Origin: Chimonanthus salicifolius
Taxonomy: Eukaryota > Streptophyta > Magnoliopsida > Laurales > Calycanthaceae
Direction of reading: 5' to 3'
DNA length: 64,000 nt
Assembly: GCA_013350335.1 (NCBI GenBank)
Contig: CM023540.1
Location: 53,320,905 to 53,384,904 of the forward strand
Below are positions 55,441-64,000 of the stretch, piece after piece; position 1 is the first letter of the stretch, and every line of letters begins with the position of its first letter. The notes beneath the pieces were generated by a model. That model was not told the origin of the DNA. It saw nothing but the letters and a program-made list of their open reading frames with translations, and ran no database searches. The position numbers were made by a program, and so were the translations under genes.

Positions 55441-56566
55441 TCACCTAATGATCAACTGTCTCTGGGGGAGGAACCAAACTATATAATCGTCCAGATCCTG
55501 TCGAAATAGGTTCCCGTCTTGTCTAGTTATGTGCTCTGGATGCTTGAGACTGAGCTGGTCGAACTGGAGGACAGAAGGAACCCCTGGAGTGAGGAGGTCT
55601 ATTGTTTTGTGGACACTCCCTCTTGAAATGGCCTTCCTGGCCACACTAGAAACAGGTACTAACACCTCGAGGAACCTGACAGACTGGCCTTGATGCGGAG
55701 GGCTTATTGGGACGAAAACCTCCAGTGGATCCAGAAGAAAGTGAGGGCCTCCCAAAGTTGGGTCTGAATCTCTTGTTCGGGTGGAAAATACTTCCCCCGA
55801 TCTGACCTCGTCGGTTATCCACAAACCTGACTGTCTCTGCCAACTCTTGTTCAGCTATGCTAGCTCGACTGACCACTTCTGCCAAAGTAGCTGCTTTGAA
55901 TATAGTGACCTTGGCTCTTAGATTAGGTTGCAGGCCTCGTTCAAACTTCTGAGCCTTCTTGTATTCTGTGTCTACCATATACAAAGCATAACATGATAGA
56001 CGGAGAAATTCTTGATAATAATCCGTAACAGTCATGGTACCTTGGACCAAATATATGAATGCTTGTGTCTGGCGCTCCTTCTCTTCCTCTGGAAAATAGT
56101 GATCTAGAAACATTCCAACGAATTGGTCCTAAGTCATCTCTTTCCTATCTTCCTCTGGAATTTGTGCTTGTTGACATTCTATAACTCTCCACCATTTGTC
56201 GGCATCGTCTACCAATTGTGAAGTAGCCAGCAGTATCATATCCTCATCACAAGTGATCTTGAGCATCTTCAAGATCTTCGTAATGTTCTCGATCCAGTTC
56301 TCCGCTCATGCGGGTCTCTCTTTCCTTTTGAAATAAGGGGGACGCTGTTGTTGGAAATCCTTGACAATGTTTCGGTCCTGCGATTCATTGGAGGTTGCAC
56401 CTCCATTGCCGTTCTGGTGTTGCTATAGAACGGAAGTGACCATTGCCTGTACCAGGCTCTGTAGTTCAGGAGGTACTTCAGGAATGTTTGCACTACCTTG
56501 TCCCTCTCTGTTCTGTTCCTCTTCCTGTTGCGGGTTTTGTCGGGTATTTCTTCTCCTCGGAGGCAT
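55441..56566 (-). pseudogene. Tekay gag with CCHC zinc knuckle
   Basis: The start ATG is at 56566 (MPPRRRNTRQNPQQEEEQN), the usual Del/Tekay gag opening, reached soon after the primer site. The gag fold follows: NWIENITKILKMLKITCDED, then the open 155-codon frame 55646-56113 with FLDHYFPEEEKERQTQAFIY and GTMTVTDYYQEFLRLSCYAL. An Arg/Pro-rich linker leads to a zinc knuckle near 55610-55650 reading CF, stop, CGQEGHFKREC, so a stop replaces one knuckle residue. At least four in-frame stops are visible overall. Confidence 0.92.
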
Positions 56567-56966
56567 TTTCCTAAGTCATCGAAACATTGATTTGACTTAG
56601 TTTTCTCATAAAATCTTATGTTTTCATACTTGGGAAAAATTGCTTAATCAACATCTTGTATTTCTTATTTTGGGGAATTCTCCTATGTGTCATATAGTGT
56701 TTCTCATGATGATGTTTCTTGTTCAGGGGAGGTACGTCCTATTTACTATGTTTGATAAATCCACAATTCACAATGATTGTCCTTCCCTTGATGTTATTTT
56801 CCTCGTCAATTGTTGTTCTCAGATTGAATGTTGATTCTTAACAAAGCAAATTAATCCGGCCCCCTGCAGCAGACTCCAAAGAGTCGGTCAGTTGGGATTC
56901 TTATCTTGTTAGTGAGACATGATACCATATAAATCTTACTTTGCAAGTTTCAATACTTCCGGTTTC
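56567..56966 (-). other. untranslated leader of the Tekay element
   Basis: About 400 bases lie between the primer site and the gag start, without recognised features. Leaders of this length are usual in Del/Tekay elements. Confidence 0.6.
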
Positions 56967-56980
56967 ACTCTGATACCAAC
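56967..56980 (-). other. primer-binding site of the Tekay element
   Basis: The plus strand reads ACTCTGATACCAAC; the complement GTTGGTATCAGAGT matches the initiator-Met primer site in 11 of 12 positions and abuts the 5' LTR. Confidence 0.9.
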
Positions 56981-58284
56981 TGTAACGCCCTGTCCTTTTC
57001 CACTCGCCAAAAATCAGAGTATATTTTTTTTAAAAAAAGTGAGAGAGAGCGGATACGTCACAATACGAGTTAAGTCCGAGTTTCCAAAATCTGACCCTTA
57101 ACTGGCCACCTTTACATGTGCGTGGACTAAGTCCACTTAAACATTTCACACACTTTAAATTAATTGCGAAATTAACATGTGAATATAATACCATTCATTT
57201 ACTTGACATCAATAAGCAAGGAAGCCAATCACCATATAATTAACAGAAACTTAATTAATATCAAACCATAACAAAATAATTGTAAGTTATTAGAATCCCA
57301 AAAATAACAGTTATCTCAATACGCCATTCCAAAATTAAGCTAAGTAATATAAGAATAAATTTGTCCAAGCTCCTACGCTTGGCTCCCATCATGTCCCATG
57401 TCCTTGCCATTTCCTGTTCCATCATCTATAGGGTAGAAGTAGCGCGTTAGTCAATGCGCCAAGTGGGAATTCCAAGTAGGGTTATGTACAGAGGATCAAT
57501 ATAAAATCAAGATAGAAACATCATATCATCTTTGTAAAACATCGTATAAATAATAAAATAAACCATGCATAATATCCATGTCAAATCATACTTACTTATG
57601 CAACATGCCATGGGTGTTAATACTAAATGATCACTCACCCAAATCCATATCCAATGACATCATATAAATAGTTTCCTTGATAAAACATTTTATCAATGTG
57701 TTCCCTTGGCCAATTACATCCGCAGTGTTTTGTGACGGCACCACTAGGTCACTGTTATACCTCCCACATATGTTAATCGGAATTACAAATGGAGTGTGGA
57801 CTCCTCCCTCTGTGCAGGGTTTCAGGACTGTTTACCCAGGAGCTCTTTGGCCTAGACTGTGCTTGTACCCATTTCTAATAATCCCATACAAGGCTAAAAT
57901 ATGAATGGTTCACATAGCTTCATACAAGCTAGTCTCAAGCCCCAAGTCATGTCCGGACAGTTCATAACTTGGCTTGTTGTCCCAGTATTCCCTCCCATGC
58001 CACACATGAGATAATGTATGCAAATATGCCATTTATTTCAAATCACATGTTATTATTGAAATTCAGTTCATAAAACTTATACCATTTGTTTAACCAAAGT
58101 GAATCATCATGTTTGGAAATAAAAGCCAGTAACATATATATAAAATCCATATGTATCTCTATAAGGTAGGAATCCTATCAACGTCCAGTAGAGTATCCTT
58201 GCTGTCTTGTGAAGATAATGATAACAATCACATAGAAATGAATTGAAACCCTTTTGTGAATCTCTTTACCTTATCACATTCAAC

Positions 58285-58287
<3 letters not shown>

Positions 58288-58349
<62 letters not shown>
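58288..58349. repeat. (TA)n microsatellite, 62 bp
   Basis: A perfect alternating AT run within the 5' LTR. At the same LTR position the partner has a short (CA)n run instead (47151-47168). Confidence 0.98.
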
Positions 58350-58353
<4 letters not shown>

Positions 58354-58437
58354 TGATTATCCCTTTAATTTCCGTCATCCCTTACATCCTTCAAGATAGA
58401 ATGAAACATCTGAATTATTTAAAACTAATCTTTTCAA

Positions 58438-58940
58438 TTTAGTCAACTGAATCATGCCCAGTTACTGTTCTCTGTCTTATTCGCAGACTTTCAGTCTGCT
58501 GAAATACATATTCAATCGGCTGAAACACAACTAATCACTGTATATACTTGACCCGTATCCTTTCAGTCGGCTGAGTCATGGGTTTAATCGGCTGACTTTG
58601 AGTCAAACCCTTCTGTATTCTCGGTCAATGTCCTTTCAGTCGACTGAATCAAAGATTCAGTCGGCTGACTTTGGATCAGATCCTTTGTGTCTTCGGCCAA
58701 TATAGATTCAGTCGGCTGAATCATCAACCAACAATTTACGTGTTTGGTAAGTCTATTTTCATTAGACTGAATCCTAGATTCAGTCGGCTGATATACCAAT
58801 AAACCTCATATATTTTAATCTAGTCCATGTTCAATCAATTGAATCACAAGATTCAGTCGGCTGAAACTCCCAGAAACTCCTTTCTGTTTCGGCCAACACC
58901 AGTTCAATCGACTGAATCCTAGATTCAGTCGACTGCCTGT
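58438..58940. repeat. palindrome cluster TTCAGTCGACTGAA in the 5' LTR
   Basis: About fourteen copies of TTCAGTCGRCTGAA and variants, colinear with 47245-47750. The individual palindromes differ between the two LTRs by point changes, and several changes break the symmetry. Confidence 0.9.
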
Positions 58941-60039
58941 TTGTCAGTCTTCTTTGTTTGCATGTATGGCTCGGCCTTTCTTCATGAAATCCATTCCTTA
59001 TCACTTTTAAACATAGATAATGTTATTCATATACTCTTAGTGAGTTTACTCTACCCTCTAGCCAATGCTAAGATCCTTTCATAATCATTCCAACCTTTGT
59101 ACCATTATAATATGGTTTTGGATCCAATCCTTTGATTGTTTGTATTCAACTCATATCCATTCCTTGAGTAGAAGAGGCAACTCCATGGCCCTATACTACT
59201 TTGGCCAGCCCTTTCAATCCAATATGAAACCCATAGGTTCGGCCACACCATGGCCAAAACTATGACTTCCCTTGTTCTTAATTCCATATTGTTTTACTTT
59301 ACACATACCTTCTCTCCCGTCTCCTTCGTTTCTTTGGTCTGTCTTTTTCTTCTTTAGTCTTTCTTCCTCTTTCATTGCTCTTCGATTTTCTCCAAGTGTA
59401 GAGATGAAAATGGAAAAGGGAGATGAGAGAAATCTCTTGATGTGCAAGAGATGGAGTTTGGCCAAGGGGTGTGGTGTGCCCCTTGGCTTGTGTCTCTTGT
59501 ATAACAATCCAACCCTTCCACTTCCCCTCATTAAGGTTGTATCTAACCAAGGTGTCACATGGCTTAAGCAAGGAGACCCTTGGCTTAAGCCAAGACAACT
59601 CTTTGTCTTCCAACGTGTGCATTGATTTCTTAGCCATTGAGATGGAAACCTTCCATCTTCCCAACTCAACTCAACTCAACTCAAGTAATTTATCTTGAAC
59701 TCATTCATGGTTGAGCAAGTCAACCATGACTTAGCCGACCATGCATGTGGTGACTTGGTCACCACATGGCACGTGGGTCCTATCTTACCCATATTATTTG
59801 ATGATGTGGCACCTTCTCTAGTTGGCTTCCATGCATGCTACATGGCAATGCCACATCACCCACATGCCACCTCACTTGATGAGGTGGATTTAATGTATTG
59901 CGTCTTAATTGGGTAATTAACTCAACTCCTTACCCATCTAAGGTCCATTTCAACTATTTAGATTTCAAATTTCACTGAATCACAATTTAAATGAACCAGT
60001 TCAATATATATTTATGTAATGAAAATCCGGGGTGTAACA

Positions 60040-61699
60040 GTCTGTACATCCGACTAGTCTATTCTTCGACCTATGTTTTACAATGAAGAAAGACTGGGTA
60101 TGTGTGTGTGTATGCTTGTAATGTTCATAGTTCATCAAGCTTTACTTATACACCTTTTAATGCCAGTGATGATATATATATTCATACCGTACTTGTGCCA
60201 TTTGAAGATTCAATTCACCCTTCTGAAGGTAGACACAAACCATGGATTACGGATCTCTTTTCTGGATCCAAACCAATCCAATATTCTTGGACATATTTAA
60301 CTCACCAATTTAAGTATAGTGTCCAAGTGTGTGATGTCATAAGATGCGGCATTTCTAGATTTTAGCAAGGCAAGGCATATATAAACATAATTCATTCCAC
60401 ATAATGTATAAATTGATGTTTATTGGAATGAAACTCAAAGCTCACTAATCATGCATTCATTTCCTGAATTGAGATCAAGCATACAGAAATGAATTATGAC
60501 CTGACCCTACACACACAACTCTTATGCCCATTATCATGTTATTACCGAAAATATGATAAATTGTTTTACCGTTCTTTCAAGGGAGCTTCAATTCCTTGAA
60601 AAGAGCTGGTACTTAAATGGATTATTTAATCATTACTTTTGGTAGGTCACACCAAACTAAAATATCCATTTAACAACAAAGAGCATGTTTCATTCCACAT
60701 GGGATTTGCAAGTGTTAGAACTTTGAATGAAACGACAATGTGTATGTGTACCATATCAGCTGCAAACACACACAACCTATACATGAGCTAATGCACACAC
60801 TACATTCATTTCCTAAGGATGCACAAATCACATGGCATATGAAATGAGATAAGCATATTCCAATACAAGAGTGCATACCAACATGTACAACACATATCTT
60901 ACAATGAATCAATCCACAATCAAACAAGAACATGGATTGAATATAAGATGTTGATTCCAAAACATGTTTCAAATGTGATACCAACAGTGGTATCCCTTCA
61001 CATATTTGAACTTAACATTGTGAGACTTGGAATCTAAGTTCACAATTTCATGATGGCCTTTTGTTAAATCTAGTTTTAGCCATGGGTGCCTTCCCATTTG
61101 ATCCTATGGTTCCACATTCCAGATTTTGTACCATGATGTTGGTCTTTAAACATCTCGGTACATGACCTTGTAGGACACTTGGAGGATACTACCTTTATTA
61201 AGTTCCTTTATTCCATCATCTTCTTCTCTTAGAGGATATAGTTTGGATTTTTTCAATGGATGAATTTAATCAATCACCTATATTTTTCAGTACACAAATT
61301 TATTGATAGGTGATGTTATCCATTGGATTAAAAGAGGCAATTTTTCAGTGGATTCTTTCAACCTCTTTTGTTGTTTCATGTCATGAAACAACACTGATAA
61401 ATGCTACATATGTTTGTTTTACGTTCATCACTAATTTAGCATAAGTCCAAATAGTTTTGGTTTTTGGGTTGAGTGGTCACAAAAGTTTGAAGGTTTATCC
61501 AATACATCTTCCATAGGCATAGACCACTTTCTATTCACCTATTTCTAACTATGTTTTTATGATGAAAACATTTTATAGCATTTTTCATCAAAAACAAAGT
61601 TTTGAAAATATCATGGATTTCTCTTATACCCATTGTTCAAGCACGAATCAACTCGGATGGTTAGATCCTTTTTGAAGAGGACATTGCTCTGATACAATT
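60040..61699. other. rest of Sirevirus-like copy 2 internal DNA, no coding found
   Basis: This lies between the Tekay element and the copy 2 primer site. Only the first 60-70 bases next to the 5' LTR match copy 1 (CTAACCATCCGAGTTGAT on the minus strand near 61660). Gag is not present; stops occur in every frame. Short open frames such as 60715-60984 (Cys/His-rich by chance) match nothing known. Confidence 0.5.
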
Positions 61700-63564
61700 T
61701 GAAAGTTCCCATTTTCAATGTGCTAAAACATCATATTGACCCGAGAGAGAGGGGGGGGGGGGGGGGGGGGGGGGTTAAATAGGTCAATTCCATTTTTAAT
61801 GGTGTTTACAAATTTCTTGATTATTTAAGATGCAACAGAATGTTTATCAAGAGATTTGTTTAGTGTGATAATTTCTTTAAACGATCACACTAAGATTATG
61901 ACCCTTTACATAAACTTTAATTATCAATGCTTGTGCGTAATGTGTATAATGAGATAATCAATATGCAAAGTAATGTGTGTTAAGAAGAGTACTTAAATAC
62001 TAAATACAAACACATATAGATCAAACACCATAAAACCAATTTAAAGTGGTTCGATTAGCCAACCTACATCCACTGTTAGGACTCGCTCAACCTTGAGCTA
62101 TCCCCAAAATCCACTAAGTGGGGATTTACACCCTCACAATTAGAGTAGGAATTCCACCTCACTCAATCGGCTGTGAATTTCATCCACCACTGTCGAATAG
62201 GAATTCTATCTATCCATTTGGTCGGGAGTTCCACCCACCTCTATGCCAGGGACAATACTCTAGAATTTTTTATAGTGGTTCTGGGGTACTTCCCCTTAAT
62301 CCACTTTCGGAACAAAGGTTTTAAAGAAAATTAAAATTAAGAAGAACTTTCCTTTGAATCTCTCTATTCTGATGTGTGCTTCTTAGAGATCTCACCCATG
62401 TATGTCAACGATCTACCTCGTAGCTGTCATTTAGCAATCACAGTCCAAGGTGTCAAGGAAACTGGTTCTATCAAAGGTTTCCTAGTTTATGGTTCTCTCC
62501 TTCTCACCTTCAAACTCAATCCTCAGATTGGTTGTTTATGAGTTTTCATCCTTCCTATCTCTTTCACAACTCAATCCATTTGGTTGGTTGTATTTGATTC
62601 CCTTAGTGTAACAATGAGAGAGACAGAGTGATCCTTCTATTGGCCATTGTTTAAGATCACTGGTTTCATAAAGGTTAGTTTATCTAGCGAAGGCAACCAG
62701 TTTAAGTAACTGTAATATACCGATATGTCGATCGCACCGAGGGGTCAGTGACTAGAAATATTACCGTTACAATTCTGACCATTGTGCATTAAGTGCACTC
62801 CTAATGGTAAAATTCTTTCTCGGTCGACATGTCGTTGTCACAGATGGATCGACACTTATGATACCGAGAGGTCGGTCCATACGAGAGGCTCGTTCTGGTG
62901 CAAAACATGCTTGACAGTAGTTTCCACTTTGTAAACCTGTTACCCAAGATGACCTATCGACCATTACTGAGGGGTCAGTCCTGGTACTCTCAATCGGTCT
63001 TTGATTGCCGATATGTCTGCTTCTTAGAGAGTCCACATGAGTTCTAGGTTTCAGAACTCAAGATCTTGATCAACAGTCGTTGACCACGAAGGGTCGTTTT
63101 ACCCTTTCACTGAGGGGTCGGTGCATACGAGACTCTCTATTAGAAGCAATCTCAGAATAACAGTTTAATGTTTCAGAACCTAATGTCATTCGGGCAGACT
63201 AGTCTTTGACCACGATGGGTCAATCTTGACTGCACCGAGGGGTCGGTGAGATAAGAATGGTCGTGCTGACCGTGAAACCAAATATATATTTCCAAGTCGG
63301 GTTCCAATTCACTGTCAACTTTTCTATCTAAGCTTCATATGATTTTAACCATTTGTTTTTCTAAGCCTAGGGATAGTCCTCTCTAAGGTGTGGGTACCAC
63401 CTATAGTCATCTATGACCATTTTACCAGTATTGTATTGCCATAACGACGAGCTCCAATCCGGTGGAGCATGATCTTTTCTCTTGATCATCTTAGGTCTTC
63501 AAGCTTACAGCAAGTTCTTCTTTCCGAGTCGTGGAATTGACAAACATAAGCTGAGGAACTAACA
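61700..63564 (-). repeat. 5' LTR of Sirevirus-like copy 2
   Basis: 1865 bp. On the minus strand it begins TGTTAGTTCCTCAGC and ends GGGAACTTTCA next to the primer site TTGTATCAGAGC. Contains ACCGAGGGGTCGGT-type dyads near 62740, 63110 and 63236, and a 24-base G run at 61751-61774 where copy 1 has shorter C runs. Confidence 0.92.
61751..61774. repeat. poly-G run of 24 bases
   Basis: An uninterrupted G24 in the LTR. Equivalent sites in other copies have C runs of about 13 (26969-26981), 7+6 (32551-32567) and 9 (41226-41234) on the opposite strand. It could be slippage expansion or partly a sequencing artefact. Confidence 0.9.
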
Positions 63565-64000
63565 CATAACATTTCATCCATGTTGGCACAAATTTAATTT
63601 GGAATTTCGGATCATTTAAGCCTTTTGAATCCATTGGAAATTTTGTTCCGGTCCTTTCTTCTCAAATTTACGGATGTTGGGCGTTTTTATTCTACATCTA
63701 AGAATATTTAGCCCATATCTGGTAATTTGAGATAAGAACCTCATTATATTATTCCAATTCATAATATTTGGAGCTCTTGTCACATCCCCATAAGATTTGC
63801 CAACGTAGGGCTGATGTCTATGGTGTGGAGCATTGCTTTTGTTAGAGAAATTCACACTAGCAAAATAATTTTCCTTCTCTCTCTTTTCAAAGTGTGATTT
63901 TCCTCTAAATTTTTTTTTTCTTTTGCACCTTTTGAATGATTTTCAATATTTTTTTTCAAAGTGCAACGTCCTTAACTTGCAGTCATGTCTGAAATGGCCA
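63565..64000 (-). pseudogene. C-terminal part of a zinc-knuckle ORF, runs off the window
   Basis: The minus strand from 64000 reads GHFRHDCKLRTLHFEKKY, the second half of a CCHC knuckle (H and last C), then a stop, a lysine-rich stretch, and an open frame 63616-63855 with YVGKSYGDVTRAPN. A knuckle followed by an S-Y-x-D-V word recalls LINE ORF1 or DUF4283-type plant proteins, but the match is short. Upstream sequence is outside the window. 63565-63615 is its trailer. Confidence 0.4.

Larger units (their letters stand above)
44919..60039 (-). mobile_element. Del/Tekay-type chromovirus, full span
   Basis: A 15.1 kb minus-strand Ty3/gypsy element. LTRs: 44919-48969 (enlarged by a nested solo LTR) and 56981-60039. 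GTCTG flanks both ends exactly (44914-44918 and 60040-60044). The primer site GTTGGTATCAGAGT abuts the 5' LTR (plus strand 56967-56980), and AAAAAAGGGTAATA precedes the 3' LTR (plus strand 48970-48983). The internal region holds gag, protease, RT, RNase H, integrase and chromodomain remnants, interrupted by a second solo LTR at 50385-54021. Integrase words such as FEALYGRPCRSPVCWTEAGE and the chromodomain end ATWELE place it in the Del/Tekay lineage. Stops and an RT deletion make it defective. Confidence 0.95.
56981..60039 (-). repeat. 5' LTR of the Tekay element
   Basis: 3059 bp, TGTAACGCCCTGTCC ... CCGGGGTGTAACA on the plus strand. It lacks the nested solo LTR of its partner and is missing 134 bases relative to 48701-48845, between two TTAATTGGGTA direct repeats, one of which remains at 59905-59915. 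A hairpin word related to GGGCGTTAGTCAACGCGCCC is near 57440 (one base changed here), as in the other Tekay-type LTRs. Confidence 0.95.
42690..63564 (-). mobile_element. Sirevirus-like Copia element, copy 2, split by a Tekay element
   Basis: A minus-strand relative of copy 1. The truncated 3' LTR (42690-43081) and the full 5' LTR (61700-63564) both end TAACA on the plus strand. The primer site next to the 5' LTR reads TTGTATCAGAGC (plus strand 61688-61699). The purine tract AAATGGGGAGAT (plus strand complement at 43082-43093) abuts the 3' LTR. Internal sequence is 43082-44918 plus 60040-61699, separated by the chromovirus at 44919-60039 with TSD GTCTG. It keeps a small accessory ORF and several purine tracts. 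No gag or pol was found in the 1.66 kb next to the 5' LTR. Confidence 0.85.

Overview
This is nuclear DNA from a flowering plant with a repeat-rich genome, and almost none of it is host gene. The evidence is a dense set of plant LTR retrotransposons primed by initiator-Met tRNA (TGGTATCAGAGC-type primer sites), three complete TRIMs, a Stowaway MITE, an hAT-type MITE and a tRNA-derived SINE. The only host coding trace I recognise is one ankyrin-type exon near 15.2-15.4 kb. No rRNA, organellar insert, CRISPR or intact gene was seen. All coding regions are retrotransposon gag/pol remnants broken by stops, frameshifts, deletions or later insertions.

Layout. (1) 1-14.8 kb: a decayed minus-strand Ty3/gypsy element (called gypsy-A here) reading gag, protease, RT, RNase H, integrase from right to left. 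It is split by three TRIMs (11179-11831, 12164-12749, 13154-13775), a Stowaway MITE, and a nested stack: solo LTR S1 (1594-10097) contains solo LTR S2 (3083-8322), which contains a 2.66 kb non-autonomous LTR element (3401-6061). (2) 14.8-23.4 kb: AT-rich, lower-repeat sequence with the ankyrin-like exon, two short inverted-repeat elements and a SINE. (3) 23.4-34.9 kb: a second gypsy integrase fragment (gypsy-B), LTR-like DNA, and a 7.3 kb Sirevirus-like Copia element (25285-32612) with gag but no pol. (4) 34970-42153: a 7.2 kb minus-strand gypsy element (gypsy-C) with both LTRs and a 5-bp target-site duplication (TSD), its gag split by a solo Sirevirus-like LTR. (5) 42.7-63.6 kb: a second Sirevirus-like element interrupted by a 15.1 kb Del/Tekay-type chromovirus (44919-60039, TSD GTCTG). 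That chromovirus itself carries two solo LTRs with perfect TSDs (45161-46079 and 50385-54021). (6) 63.6-64.0 kb: the end of a zinc-knuckle ORF running off the window.

The most interesting recurring pattern is inside the LTRs. Each large LTR family has its own cluster of short palindromes or hairpins: CTCGAG, TTCAGTCGACTGAA, ACCAGTCGACTGGT, ACCGA-n-TCGGT, and GGTTCGGCC-n-GGCCGAACC in roughly 200-bp units. Such clusters are known from maize Sirevirus LTRs. Here they also occur in several Ty3/gypsy LTRs, and two unrelated families share the core CAGTCGACTG. Boundaries, TSDs and motifs were read by eye; no alignment or database search was run.
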